64,000 nucleotides of DNA from Nostoc sp. UHCC 0926 (GCF_028623165.1 NZ_CP117768.1:1426001-1490000), one strand, 5' to 3'. Positions 8,705 to 18,253 are shown, counted from the stretch's first letter. The notes: a model not told the origin generated them from the letters alone. Numbers and translations are program-made.

Positions 8705-8930
8705 TGTATAATGATTCGTGGGAGTGGCTGGACAATCTTACCGGAAGTCAACAATCAATCCCTAATCGATGAAATTGTAGCCCAAGAAGAACAAAGTAGA
8801 ATCTCTCAGCAAACAGAGATTAACAAAGTTTTAGTCATGGCGATCGCTCAACTTGAACCGCAATTACAGGAGATTGTACAACTTTACTACTGAGTGCGGC
8901 TAGGGCGCAAGGTGTTGACCAAACGCAACC
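8705..8930 (+). pseudogene. remnant of an RNA polymerase sigma-70-family factor
   Basis: A 60-codon frame (8711-8893) encodes a segment ending LEPQLQEIVQLYY, resembling the region before the region-4 helix-turn-helix of cyanobacterial group-3-like sigma factors. The start codon is spurious: reading 8709-8740 in the adjacent frame gives NDSWEWLDNLT, which continues the same protein after a frameshift. A stop follows LYY where region 4 should start, and the helix-turn-helix is missing. It is therefore a decayed gene. The DUF1822-like remnant downstream fits, because that family often follows such sigma genes in cyanobacteria (recalled, not searched). Confidence 0.5.
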
Positions 8931-8989
8931 AGAGGCTATTTTATCTTGTCAACTAGTCTAAACTCCAGGAATTATTCTCGCGTTTAAAT

Positions 8990-9257
8990 TCGCAGGTCTC
9001 AAACATGCATTAAATAATGGAACGCAAGAATCTTCTTTTCGATTATCCAAAATTTAAAATCCGGTCAAACCTGCGAATTGCTGATTATACCACAAGGCGA
9101 ACCAGACGTGGCGCTTTGAGTTACGTAACCTCACTGTAGGTGCAGTCATTCCGCGTGGTTTTAAACTCCGACTACTCACTGAAGATTTACAGCCCTTTCC
9201 CAATAACGAAGATATCGCTATAACTGCCGTAAAACAACTTTATGTAGAAATTGCTTG
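8990..9257 (+). pseudogene. remnant of a DUF1822-family gene
   Basis: In one frame, 9108-9257 reads WRFELRNLTVGAVIPRGFKL then RLLTEDLQPFPNNED, ending TAVKQLYVEIA and a stop at 9255-9257. This matches my memory of the C-terminal part of cyanobacterial DUF1822 proteins, which carry an LLTEDLQPF core. Upstream coding sense (GEPD) is in a different frame, and no start is visible. The gene is truncated and frameshifted, together with the sigma remnant before it. Confidence 0.5.
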
Positions 9258-9434
9258 AAAGCCTTTCAAGCTAACTTATTATATCGAACTCCGGTTAGCA
9301 TGATAGAATCTTTAAGTTTGCCTTTATATCTGGTTATTTTTTTAGGTTTTCATCATTTCGTAATGAAGCTTAAATTAAATGCTATAGGATAAGGGTAACA
9401 AAAAAAAATTTGTTTCTCTACCAAGATAATTTTT

Positions 9435-10367
9435 ATGAGAATAGCATATATAATTTTGGCACATAATTATCCTGAACAATTGGCACGGCTTATTTTTAAG
9501 TTGAATACAGATGATGTTTCATTTTTTATCCATATAGATAAAAAAACAGATAAGACAATATATCATCAGATGTTTAGTCAATTAAATAAATTATCAAATG
9601 TATTTTTTGTCAGGAGATATAATTCCCAATGGGGAAGTTTTAATCTGGTAAAAGCTACTTTGGAAGCAATAAATGTAATAGCAAAAACAGGACTGGAATT
9701 TGATTATGTTATGTTCTTATCAGGTCAAGACTATTTGATAAAAACAAATGCATATATCAAAAGATTTCTACAAAAAAATCAAGGGAAAGAATTTATAGAA
9801 TATTTTTCACTACCTTATAGTCAATGGAAAGAAGGCGGTTTTCTAAGAATAGAATATTGGCACATCTTTTGGAATGATCAATATTTTTGTATTAATGATC
9901 CATATTATTGTATTCCCGAAAACCGTGAGTTTAAATCTTCTATTGTATCTTTATTATATTCATTTTTAATTTTGCCTTTATTTAAAAAACGTAAACTTCC
10001 TGAAGGCTTTGCTATTTATGGAGGTTCTCAATTTTGGTGTTTAACAGGAGAATGTATAAAATGGATAAATATTTTTGTAAAGCAAAATCCTAAGTTTGTT
10101 AAACGTTTTAATTACACTTATTGTACAGATGAGATATTTTTTCAGACACTTATCTTAAATTCCCCTTTTAAAGATAAGGTAGTTAACGATAATCTGAAAT
10201 ATATAGATTGGGATGACGACATTTATGCCTATCATCCAATAATTTTAGAGAAAAAGGATTTTGAAAAAATCAGGCAATCAGAAAAATTATTTGCTAGGAA
10301 GTTTGATCCAAGTAAAGACTCGGATATATTAGATATGATAGATAAAATGATATTATTAGGTAAATAG
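9435..10367 (+). CDS. core-2/I-branching-type glycosyltransferase (GT14-like)
   Basis: This 310-residue protein begins MRIAYIILAHNYPEQLARL and carries FFIHIDKK, NSQWGSFNLVKATLEAI and FDYVMFLSGQDYLI, the characteristic pattern of the core-2/I-branching beta-1,6-N-acetylglucosaminyltransferase family. The family transfers a sugar, usually GlcNAc, from a nucleotide sugar to a glycan; in cyanobacteria the acceptor is probably a cell-surface polysaccharide. There is no signal peptide or membrane helix. The gene is markedly AT-rich and lacks HIP1 sites, unlike its neighbours, which suggests acquisition. It precedes the Gfo/Idh gene by about 30 bases and may share its transcript. Confidence 0.8.
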   Translation: MRIAYIILAHNYPEQLARLIFKLNTDDVSFFIHIDKKTDKTIYHQMFSQLNKLSNVFFVRRYNSQWGSFNLVKATLEAINVIAKTGLEFDYVMFLSGQDYLIKTNAYIKRFLQKNQGKEFIEYFSLPYSQWKEGGFLRIEYWHIFWNDQYFCINDPYYCIPENREFKSSIVSLLYSFLILPLFKKRKLPEGFAIYGGSQFWCLTGECIKWINIFVKQNPKFVKRFNYTYCTDEIFFQTLILNSPFKDKVVNDNLKYIDWDDDIYAYHPIILEKKDFEKIRQSEKLFARKFDPSKDSDILDMIDKMILLGK

Positions 10368-10399
10368 TAACTTGTAGAAGTATGCGAGTAAAGGATGAT

Positions 10400-11497
10400 A
10401 TGATTGGGATTGCGATCGCAGGCACTGGATTTGGTCAAAAAGTCCACATCCCTGGATTCAAAGCACATCCTCAAACTGAGGTAGTTGCTGTTTATCACCG
10501 GGATATAAATAAAGCCAAAGCCATAGCAGAATCCCATAATATTCCCCACGCTTGTGATTCACTTACAGATATTGTGGCATTGCCAGAAGTGCAAGCAGTC
10601 AGCATCTCTACACCGCCATTTTTGCACTATGAAATGGCAAAAACCGTACTGCAAGCTGGGAAACATTTATTACTAGAAAAACCGACAACCTTAAATGCAG
10701 TTGAAGCTAAAGAACTTTATCAGCTAGCGAAAGCAAAAGGCGTAATTGCGACTGTAGATTTTGAATTTCGCTTTGTACCAGCATGGCAGTTATTTGCGGA
10801 ATTATTGTCAGAAAACTATGTGGGTGAATTGCGCTTAATTAAAATTGATTGGTTAGGTTCTTCTCGTGCTGATACTTCACGTCCTTGGAATTGGTATTCT
10901 GACAAAGATAAAGGAGGCGGTGCATTGGGATCTTTAGGTTCTCACGCCTTCGATTACATTCACTGGTTATTCGGGCCAGTCTGGAGATTAAACGCCCATT
11001 TAACTACTGCTATTCCCACACGAGTTGACCCTGTTAGTGGGGAATCTAAGCCAGTGAATACAGATGACAACTGTATATTAACGCTGGAATTAGCAAATGG
11101 CACACCTTGCCAACTTTCGATCAGTGCGGTTGTTCATGCACCAAGAACGCATTGGATAGAAGTATATGGCGATCGCGGTACATTAATTGTGGGCAGTGAA
11201 AATCAAAAAGATTATATACACGGCTTTCGTGTTTGGGGTTCCCAGCCAGGTAAACCTCTAACGGAAATAGAAATACCGAATCGGTTAATTTTTCCCAAAA
11301 ATCATGCTGATGGGCGCATTTCTGCATTTATCCGCGTAGTAGACCAATGGGTGCAAGGAATTGACCGCAATCAGGAAATTACACCATCGCTGCGAGAAGG
11401 AATTTATTCTCAGTTGTTGATGGATTTATCCCATGAATCTCATACAAAAGCAAGTTGGGTAGATGTACCCAGCTTGGAAGGATTTCTTCGCAACTAA
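10400..11497 (+). CDS. Gfo/Idh/MocA-family NAD(P)-dependent oxidoreductase
   Basis: I chose the ATG at 10400 because it puts MIGIAIAGTGFG at the N-terminus and is preceded by AAGGA; a frame from 10382 adds six residues. Residues 1-120 form the Rossmann domain (GTGFGQ for NAD(P) binding, then the family signature EKPTTLNAVEAK at about 93). The C-terminal alpha/beta substrate domain follows (SLGSHAFDYIHWLFG at about 180). Family members oxidise or reduce sugars and inositols; the substrate cannot be read from sequence. The partner glycosyltransferase suggests sugar-nucleotide or polysaccharide metabolism. Confidence 0.85.
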   Translation: MIGIAIAGTGFGQKVHIPGFKAHPQTEVVAVYHRDINKAKAIAESHNIPHACDSLTDIVALPEVQAVSISTPPFLHYEMAKTVLQAGKHLLLEKPTTLNAVEAKELYQLAKAKGVIATVDFEFRFVPAWQLFAELLSENYVGELRLIKIDWLGSSRADTSRPWNWYSDKDKGGGALGSLGSHAFDYIHWLFGPVWRLNAHLTTAIPTRVDPVSGESKPVNTDDNCILTLELANGTPCQLSISAVVHAPRTHWIEVYGDRGTLIVGSENQKDYIHGFRVWGSQPGKPLTEIEIPNRLIFPKNHADGRISAFIRVVDQWVQGIDRNQEITPSLREGIYSQLLMDLSHESHTKASWVDVPSLEGFLRN

Positions 11498-11501
11498 GGA
11501 A

Positions 11502-11747
11502 ATGAGCAAAACTCCCCGCATTCGTATCCCACTGGAAGTAAAAAAATATGTCTTTCAACGTGACAAATACCAATGCCAAAGCTGCGGTAAAACTACTGGA
11601 GAAACGAACCTCAGCATTGACCATATCATTCCCCTTGCCCGTGGTGGTCAAAACGATATCAGCAATCTCCAAACTCTCTGTCTTACCTGCAATCAGCAGA
11701 AAACAGACAACATTGATCCCCGCTTCCGGCGATATTTTCAGCTTTAG
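11502..11747 (+). CDS. HNH endonuclease
   Basis: The ATG at 11502 lies 4 bases after the stop of the oxidoreductase gene with AAGGA just before it; a longer frame from 11463 overlaps that gene and is unlikely. The 81-residue protein has CQSCGKTTG (first CxxC), LSIDHIIPLARGG (catalytic His) and NLQTLCLTCNQQKTD (Asn, second CxxC), the complete HNH zinc-nuclease core. Such small cyanobacterial HNH proteins are stand-alone nucleases of unknown biological role. Confidence 0.85.
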   Translation: MSKTPRIRIPLEVKKYVFQRDKYQCQSCGKTTGETNLSIDHIIPLARGGQNDISNLQTLCLTCNQQKTDNIDPRFRRYFQL

Positions 11748-11783
11748 GTTAGGATCAGACGGGCTATTAGTTTCTGATTATCT

Positions 11784-12041
11784 ATGCCTCAAAATCACAA
11801 TAGCAATTCCTTAAGATTCCTCAATATTAGAACTACGATTCTCTACCTCTTTGCTGTCATAGCTGTTTTAGTAGTAGCCTTTCCTTGGCTATATGAGATT
11901 AAAACGAAAGCTGGGATCGATATATCACCTGGACGCCATGCAGGAACCTTTTTTGAGAAACATACCCACGGACTCTTCAAGTGTGAGTGGCTTTATCCCT
12001 ACCATTGCGATCGCCCCCAGGTTACAGCTATTTTCAGGTAA
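11784..12041 (+). CDS. small single-pass membrane hypothetical protein
   Basis: This 85-codon frame has one clear membrane helix (about residues 18-38, ILYLFAVIAVLVVAFPWLYE) and a polar C-terminal part with two Cys. The last seven codons run into the MITE-like repeat that starts at 12022, so the natural C-terminus was probably changed by that insertion. No family recognised. Confidence 0.45.
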   Translation: MPQNHNSNSLRFLNIRTTILYLFAVIAVLVVAFPWLYEIKTKAGIDISPGRHAGTFFEKHTHGLFKCEWLYPYHCDRPQVTAIFR

Positions 12042-12142
12042 ATAAATAGACCACGCGGTAGGGGCGCAAGGCCACGCGGTAGGGGCGCAAGGCCTTGCGC
12101 CCCTACGACAGATGTGGTTCAAATACTTGAATTCTGCTGTAA
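12022..12142. mobile_element. MITE-like element, copy A
   Basis: This 121-base element begins ttacagc and ends gctgtaa; the outer 22 bases are imperfect inverted repeats (15 of 22 match by eye). The core contains the palindrome gtaggggcgcaagg/ccttgcgcccctac, and a 21-base segment (ccacgcggtaggggcgcaagg) is duplicated. A second copy without the duplication lies at 51840-51935. There is no coding capacity and no clear target-site duplication. Confidence 0.65.
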
Positions 12143-12162
12143 GTAAAGGAAATTAAAAAGAA

Positions 12163-12182
12163 AAGGGGAAAATTTTCCCCTT
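12163..12182 (-). terminator. probable terminator of the GH57 gene
   Basis: A perfect 20-base palindrome (aaggggaaaattttcccctt) lies 18 bases downstream of the stop of the minus-strand GH57 gene, followed on that strand by tctttttaatttcc. It is consistent with a weak intrinsic terminator. Confidence 0.5.
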
Positions 12183-12199
12183 CTCTGTGTGTGAGATTT

Positions 12200-14914
12200 T
12201 TATCCTAACTGATTTGAGATCATACTGACATCAACGGCTAACTTTTTGCCCAACTTGAGCAACTGAAGACACTGATTATCTCCTTCATTCTCAAGGGTAG
12301 TAACACACACAGGCGCAATCTGACTATGCAGACAACTAAAATATAGCTCTTGCGATCGCTGTAGAGAAATATCGATATTTAATTGATCCCCGACATCAAT
12401 CAATCGCTCCAATAGTTGGATATCTGCATTAAAACTACCATTGGCATCATGCAACAATTGCCAAAGCGATCGCGCAATTAACTGTTCTAACATCTGCTTA
12501 CCGTCGGGAATATTCAGCCGACAACGCAGATGTTTTGCTTCAGTAGCGATCGCCTCCAATTCTAATATGTGATTCCAACTCTTTTGGGGATCAGCGATAT
12601 CTTGCTCAAGCCATCGCAATGTGATCAGACAGCGATGCCCTAATGCAATATCTGCTGCTACCTGCAATTCTTGCGGTACTGCTATTTCATCTCGATGAAA
12701 CGCCATCAGCACCCCATAATTATCACGGTAGGCTTGGGTATACAATTGTCCTAAACGTGTCAGTGTTTCCTGACTAAGTAGCCCCATAATTCGGTGGCGT
12801 TCTTCAGCAAAGAGATTTTGCAAGCTGAAAGCTTCTTCCCCAAATAGCTGTGTCATCACCAAAATAGTATGAGCCGCACTAGCTTGTTGCAGTGCCCCAA
12901 ACAGCTTTTCTTTGATTTGGCTGTAGTCACGCCGCCCGGTAAATTGTTGAATGCAGCAGTGGAAATCCCACCCTCCCAAATGCAGAACTGCAAATACCAA
13001 ATGCTCACTTTCCCAAGTAATCTCTGATACCAGCTTTAAATTTCCCACAGCCAGAGTTAGCGATCCCATGCGTTGCATCTGGTAATCTAACTCATTGGCA
13101 GCATAGCAATAAACCTTTTTGTGGTAACGCTGAGACTGTTTGTCCGCAGCATCTTTTCTCGGCAGAGAATTCCGCGTCTCTACTAATTTCTGATTGCTAA
13201 ACAGGGAAGTAATCGCGTAATGGGCTGCTACTTGCTTAAAGCCAAGCTGGGCAGTTAACACCAGTTGCCGATAAATTTCTGCACCGTGTTTGAATTCATC
13301 GACATTGCTGGGGGCTAAACCAAGACGTTTGACAAAGCCTTTTTCCAACTGCACACCAGCCACATCCCCCGCCAATTCCAAAGCACGGGCGGCGTAGCGC
13401 AAAATTTGCGTCCCCTCTGGACGGGAAATTTCTTCAAAAAACCAACCGCAACTAGTGAACATCAACAAAGCGTGACGCTGCATTTCTAACAGGCGCAGGG
13501 CATCTACTTGTTCGGCTGCTGTTAGTTTGTGGGTTTGATGACGGGACAGGAAACGATTGACATTGCTAGCAGAGCGATCGCGCATTACTTGGATATATTC
13601 ATCTCGTGCTTGCCAGGGATCACGAAATAACTGCCTACCATGTTCCTCATATACCTCAGTTAGCTGATCCCGCAGCCAATTTAGAGCATTCCGCAAGGGA
13701 CGACGCCATTTCTGATGCCAAGTGCTGCCTTCTCCACCACAACCACAGTCATCTTCCCATCTGCCGACACCGTGGGCGCAACTCCAAGCCGTGACTGACT
13801 TCAATTCCACTTCCCAACTGGGAGAATTTAAGCTCAGGTAGTGGGCAAAGTTTGTCACCGTCCAACTCTGTTGAGGAAACTCTCTGGTAAAGGCGTAGGC
13901 TAAAGTTTTCTCAGTTCCCTTCTTGTGATGTCCGAAGGTTTCCCCATCCGTTGCCACAGAGATTAACTGTGTTGGCCGATGATCCCCACGCACGGCTGAA
14001 CCGATACGTCCAGCAAAGTGAGTCGAATTATAAACGACATCACTAAAACCCATGTCCCGCGATATCGGGCCATCGTAGAAAAAGATATCAATATAAGGTA
14101 ATTCTTCTGTACCACTATCCTTGCGGCTAGTGGCGATCGCACTCAGAGTTGAAGATGAACTGCCTAGTGTGGGCTGCAAATAACAACGATAGGGACGAGT
14201 GGAATCAATCTGACTACCACCGACTTCGATCCATTCAGGATTGGGATCATCTTGAGTGGGGAGGGGACGGCAACGCAGTGCTTGGGATGGTGCAAGGATA
14301 ATGAAGCGAATACCCTCAGCAACAAGAGCTTCTAAGGTTGCATAGTCCACACCGGTTTCTGCTAGCCACATGCCTTCGGGATCGCGTCCAAAGCGGGAGC
14401 GGAAGTCTTCTTTACCCCAGCGAATTTGGGTATATTTGTCGCGTTCGTTCGCCAGAGGCATGATGATGTGATTGTATACTTGCGCGATCGCATTGCCGTG
14501 ACCATGCAAGCGTTGGCTACTCTTGGCATCCGCCTCTAAAATTCGCTGATAAACCTCCACATCGTAGCGTTCTAGCCACGACATCAGCGTTGGCCCAATA
14601 TTAAAACTAAAATACTCATAATTGTTGACGATCTCCACCACTTCGCCTTGGTCATTTAAGACTCTGGCAAAAGCATTCGGGCGATAGCATTCCCAATGAA
14701 TCCGCTCATTCCAGTCATGGAAAGGCGCAGCGCTCGGTTGGCGTTCAATTGCGTCCAGATAAGGGTTTTCCCTTGGTGGCTGGTAAAAATGACCATGCAC
14801 CGTCACATAAACACCATTGGCCTTTCTCAGGGGATCGGTTTCTTTAGTGTTATTGGGATCTGAATCTAATGTTAACGTTGAGCCACTAGCTGGCATTTGG
14901 TCAGCAGAAGTCAT
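12200..14914 (-). CDS. GH57-family glycoside hydrolase with DUF3536
   Basis: This 904-residue protein has an N-terminal GH57 (beta/alpha)7 barrel (about residues 35-400). GH57 motifs are VHGHFYQPPREN (motif 1), HGHGNAIAQVYNH (motif 2), GMWLAETGVD with the candidate nucleophile Glu (motif 3) and VATDGETFGHH with the acid Asp (motif 4). The C-terminal 450 residues match the DUF3536 region usually fused to this subgroup. The family cleaves or branches alpha-glucans; in cyanobacteria this subgroup is likely involved in glycogen-related metabolism, but the activity is not established here. No signal peptide, so cytoplasmic. Single gene with a palindromic terminator. Confidence 0.85.
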   Translation of the reverse strand: MTSADQMPASGSTLTLDSDPNNTKETDPLRKANGVYVTVHGHFYQPPRENPYLDAIERQPSAAPFHDWNERIHWECYRPNAFARVLNDQGEVVEIVNNYEYFSFNIGPTLMSWLERYDVEVYQRILEADAKSSQRLHGHGNAIAQVYNHIIMPLANERDKYTQIRWGKEDFRSRFGRDPEGMWLAETGVDYATLEALVAEGIRFIILAPSQALRCRPLPTQDDPNPEWIEVGGSQIDSTRPYRCYLQPTLGSSSSTLSAIATSRKDSGTEELPYIDIFFYDGPISRDMGFSDVVYNSTHFAGRIGSAVRGDHRPTQLISVATDGETFGHHKKGTEKTLAYAFTREFPQQSWTVTNFAHYLSLNSPSWEVELKSVTAWSCAHGVGRWEDDCGCGGEGSTWHQKWRRPLRNALNWLRDQLTEVYEEHGRQLFRDPWQARDEYIQVMRDRSASNVNRFLSRHQTHKLTAAEQVDALRLLEMQRHALLMFTSCGWFFEEISRPEGTQILRYAARALELAGDVAGVQLEKGFVKRLGLAPSNVDEFKHGAEIYRQLVLTAQLGFKQVAAHYAITSLFSNQKLVETRNSLPRKDAADKQSQRYHKKVYCYAANELDYQMQRMGSLTLAVGNLKLVSEITWESEHLVFAVLHLGGWDFHCCIQQFTGRRDYSQIKEKLFGALQQASAAHTILVMTQLFGEEAFSLQNLFAEERHRIMGLLSQETLTRLGQLYTQAYRDNYGVLMAFHRDEIAVPQELQVAADIALGHRCLITLRWLEQDIADPQKSWNHILELEAIATEAKHLRCRLNIPDGKQMLEQLIARSLWQLLHDANGSFNADIQLLERLIDVGDQLNIDISLQRSQELYFSCLHSQIAPVCVTTLENEGDNQCLQLLKLGKKLAVDVSMISNQLG

Positions 14915-15490
14915 GTATATTTATCCAAAACAAAAAACTTGCAGTTGCACCGAAAAGTTTGTGCATAAACCTTTCTCCAATGGTTTGAACACAAAATCCG
15001 GTATAAACAACAACTATGGAATCCAACCTAATTTTTGACAAAGCAGTCTTATTGTAGTGGGAAATCTGCGTTATCGCACAGCGCAAAGTCCGTTGGGCGA
15101 CTCTGCCGACTTAAAGGAACTTTGCAAGACAGCCCTTTCCCTAAAGGCTCAAAGTAATTAGCCATTGAACAAGGCCTCAGTTAGGGGTTTATTTTCTTCA
15201 GCCCCAATCAAAATTTTAATTGTCTTTTAATATATTAAACCCCATTTCTGGTGTAATATTTTGGCTCAATTTCATACTTTTGCAACAAAAGATGACAAAA
15301 ACTCCTTAAATCGCAATCTTATTTTACATACACAGCAGTGAACTGAAAACAGTACAATTTCTGAATTGCTCTACAGACGGTTGAGAGTATCCTATGGGAG
15401 TGCTGAGTAAAAGTTATTTTTTATTCAACACTCCAAATTTTAAACTTAGGATTCCTCGCTGTGGATGATACCCTCAACTCAAGACAACAA
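14915..15490. other. 576-base intergenic region, no gene seen
   Basis: The region lies between divergently transcribed GH57 and cax genes and must hold both promoters. It is AT-rich from about 15180 on. I see no convincing frame, riboswitch or RNA gene. Confidence 0.5.
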
Positions 15491-16594
15491 ATGTCAACAA
15501 AAAACATTATTCTTCTCGTTTTATTGCTGTTTATCCCGGTTTCCCTAGCAGCCCACTTTCTGGAGTGGGGAGAATTGATAGTTTTCATTACAGCTGGATT
15601 AGCAATTCTGCCCTTAGCAGCTTGGATGGGTACGGCCACAGAAGAAATTGCTGTCGTAGTGGGGCCATCAATGGGGGGCTTGTTAAACGCTACCTTTGGC
15701 AATGCTACAGAACTAATTATCGCCTTAGTAGCGCTGAACGCTGGGTTAATAGATGTAGTCAAAGCCAGTATCACGGGATCGATTATTAGCAACTTACTAC
15801 TCGTGATGGGTTTTTCCATGCTTTTGGGAGGACTGCGCTACAAAGAACAGACATTTCAGCCAATTGTGGCGCGGGTGAATGCTGCTTCGATGAATTTGGC
15901 GGTGATTGCCATTTTGATGCCAACGGCGATGAATTATACCTCTCAAGGAATTAACGAACAAACAGTGCAAAATCTTTCTATTGCTGTTGCTGTAGTGTTA
16001 ATTCTGGTTTATGCCCTAACGCTACTATTTTCGATGAAAACCCACTCCTATCTATATGATGTGGGTTTAGCGGAGGCAGAAGCAGAAGCAGAGGAAATAT
16101 CAATATCTCATGCTAAACCAAATATGGCGTTGTGGGTTGGCGTGCTGCTAGTGTGTACCTTACTAGTGGCAATTGAGTCAGAAATGCTAGTGGATTCTCT
16201 GGAGGTGGCCACATCTCAGCTAGGTTTGACGGCGCTGTTTACAGGGGTGATTTTGGTTCCCATCGTCGGTAACGCGGCTGAACACGCCACAGCAGTCACC
16301 GTGGCTATGAAAGATAAGATGGATCTTTCCCTTTCGGTAGCTGTGGGATCAAGTATGCAGATTGCCCTATTTGTCGCGCCTGTATTAGTTATAGCAGGGC
16401 GGATATTGGGTAAACCAATGGATTTAGATTTCAAACCCTTTGAATTAGTAGCTGTGGTTGTGTCAGTGTTGATTGCAAACAGTATTAGTTCCGATGGTAA
16501 GTCCAATTGGCTGGAAGGCACTTTATTATTAGCTGCCTATACAGTGTTGGGGTTCGCCTTCTACTTCCATCCAGTTATGGATGCTGTGGGGTAG
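15491..16594 (+). CDS. cax: calcium/proton exchanger (CAX family)
   Basis: The start is placed at ATG 15491 (MSTKNIILLVLLLF), which fits the family N-terminus; a GTG at 15461 would add ten residues, and neither has a strong ribosome-binding site. The 367-residue protein has about 11 membrane helices in two homologous halves. The two CAX signature segments are GGLLNATFGNATELIIA (about 73) and VGNAAEHATAVTVAMKDK (about 258), each with the conserved cation-binding acidic residue. An acidic loop of EAEAEAEE separates the halves, as in other CAX proteins. It exports Ca2+ in exchange for H+ across the plasma membrane. Confidence 0.9.
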   Translation: MSTKNIILLVLLLFIPVSLAAHFLEWGELIVFITAGLAILPLAAWMGTATEEIAVVVGPSMGGLLNATFGNATELIIALVALNAGLIDVVKASITGSIISNLLLVMGFSMLLGGLRYKEQTFQPIVARVNAASMNLAVIAILMPTAMNYTSQGINEQTVQNLSIAVAVVLILVYALTLLFSMKTHSYLYDVGLAEAEAEAEEISISHAKPNMALWVGVLLVCTLLVAIESEMLVDSLEVATSQLGLTALFTGVILVPIVGNAAEHATAVTVAMKDKMDLSLSVAVGSSMQIALFVAPVLVIAGRILGKPMDLDFKPFELVAVVVSVLIANSISSDGKSNWLEGTLLLAAYTVLGFAFYFHPVMDAVG

Positions 16595-16928
16595 TTAGCT
16601 AGCAGTGCGACGCCGAATAGCCCGTCGTAGGCATCGCTCATAGTTTAACAAGAAAGCGATCGCTCTTGATTATGAGTAATGACCGAGCCAATTTTAGATT
16701 TTAGATTCTTTTGGCTCATGCCAGACTAACGTCCGGCTACGCGCTTTCACCCCTTCTGGATGACACAAATCCAAAATCGTTCGACTGAGCGTACCCCTTC
16801 GGGGAAGCAAGCTAGGCGCAGCGTCTCGTAGAGAAGTCGAAGTCCAAAATTTAAAATCCAAAATCTGTTGATTACACCCTTTTGCCAGGGACAGGAGAAA
16901 ATAAAGACATATAAGAGCGATCGCCTGT
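16595..16928. repeat. intergenic dispersed palindromic repeats
   Basis: This 334-base gap is filled largely with short cyanobacterial repeats: gtaccccttcggggaagcaagc at about 16791 and gcagcgtctcgtagagaag at about 16817. Relatives occur at 22130-22176, 43030-43080 and inside the A-domain gene at 56443-56495. A HIP1 site lies just before the kinase start. No gene. Confidence 0.5.
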
Positions 16929-18098
16929 ATGAGCTACTGCCTTAACCCCCATTGTCCCAAGCCGGAAAATCCTGCTGATGTGAAGTTTTGCCGGACTTGC
17001 GGTTCTAAGCTACTCCTCAAAGAACGTTACCGTGCTATCAAACCAATCGGACAAGGTGGTTTTGGCAAAACCTTCTTAGCTGTGGATGAGGATAAACCCT
17101 CAAAACCACGCTGCGTAATTAAGCAATTTTATCCCCAAGCCCAAGGCACTAACACTCTTGCCAAAGCTGTAGAGTTATTTAACCAAGAAGCGGTGCAGTT
17201 AGATGAATTGGGTAAACATCCCCAAATTCCCGAACTACTAGCATATTTTACCCAAGAAGATCGGCAGTATCTTGTCCAAGAATTTATCGACGGGCACAAT
17301 TTAGCCCAGGAGTTAGCACATAGGGGTGCTTTCAATGAAATACAAATCCGGCAACTATTAAATGATTTATTGTCAGTTTTGCAATTTTGTCATGCCAGAC
17401 ACGTAATTCACCGGGATATTAAGCCAGAAAATATTATTCGTGAGAGCGATGCCTACGGCAAGGGCGAAGCCCAACGCAAACTAGTATTAGTAGATTTTGG
17501 TGCGGCTAAATCTGCCACTGGCACTGCTTTAAATAAAACTGGTACAAGTATTGGTAGTCCAGAATATGTTGCACCTGAACAAATGAGAGGTAGGGCTGTT
17601 TTCGCCAGTGATATTTACAGTTTGGGTGCTACTTGTATTAATTTATTAACTAAGCGATCGCCCTTCGATTCCTATGATACCAACAATGATACTTGGGTTT
17701 GGCAGCAATACTTGCAAACCCCTGTTAGTAATCAGTTGAGTCATATTCTCAACAAAATGCTAGAAAGTATCCCAATTCGGCGTTATCAAACAGTAGACGA
17801 AGTTCTCAACGACTTAAATCACCAGTCGCAAGTAGCAGCTAAACCAGCGATCGCGCCAAAACCTATCCCTCAATCACTACCCAATTCTCCAACCACATTT
17901 GTATCGCCATCTCCTAGTCAAATTGATAATGAATTAGAGGAAATGAAAACCCAATTTTTGGGTGGCGGCAAACCTCAACCAAATAAAATACAACCAACAA
18001 ACCCCACATCTCAGCCTACAAGCAAAAGCAAATTAGATGAAGAATTAGAAGAATTAAAAGCCAAATACCTTGGGAAGAATAACACGCCAAATCAATGA
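16929..18098 (+). CDS. Ser/Thr protein kinase with N-terminal four-Cys zinc-ribbon prefix
   Basis: This 389-residue protein begins with a double-Cys prefix (CLNPHCPKPENP, then FCRTCGSKL) typical of cyanobacterial four-Cys-prefix kinases. The Hanks-type kinase domain spans about residues 33-300: GQGGFGKTFLA (glycine loop), CVIKQF (ATP-binding Lys), HVIHRDIKPENII (catalytic loop), VDFGAAK (DFG) and GSPEYVAPEQ (P+1 loop). The catalytic core is complete. The stretch SDAYGKGEAQRK, between the catalytic loop and DFG, is encoded by an inserted repeat. The C-terminus is a Pro/Thr-rich linker with two copies of an ELEE(M/L)K..(F/Y)LG motif. No membrane helix or sensor domain. Substrate unknown. Confidence 0.9.
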   Translation: MSYCLNPHCPKPENPADVKFCRTCGSKLLLKERYRAIKPIGQGGFGKTFLAVDEDKPSKPRCVIKQFYPQAQGTNTLAKAVELFNQEAVQLDELGKHPQIPELLAYFTQEDRQYLVQEFIDGHNLAQELAHRGAFNEIQIRQLLNDLLSVLQFCHARHVIHRDIKPENIIRESDAYGKGEAQRKLVLVDFGAAKSATGTALNKTGTSIGSPEYVAPEQMRGRAVFASDIYSLGATCINLLTKRSPFDSYDTNNDTWVWQQYLQTPVSNQLSHILNKMLESIPIRRYQTVDEVLNDLNHQSQVAAKPAIAPKPIPQSLPNSPTTFVSPSPSQIDNELEEMKTQFLGGGKPQPNKIQPTNPTSQPTSKSKLDEELEELKAKYLGKNNTPNQ

Positions 18099-18253
18099 GA
18101 AAACTAGATATAAACTTAAATTGGGCTGAAGTAGGGCCGCTAATGTGTCGTTATTTGCACAATATAGGAATTCAGGTTGCGATTTATCTTCCACGGGAAC
18201 ACCAAATTGATTCCAAATACTTAACTAATGATTACTTGCTAAATCGCTCTTAA
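18095..18253 (+). CDS. small hypothetical protein coupled to kinase gene
   Basis: A 52-codon frame starts on ATGA overlapping the kinase stop codon, a classic translational-coupling arrangement. The product begins MRKLDINLNWAEVGPL and is mostly hydrophilic, without a recognised motif. The overlap is the main support that it is real. Confidence 0.4.
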   Translation: MRKLDINLNWAEVGPLMCRYLHNIGIQVAIYLPREHQIDSKYLTNDYLLNRS

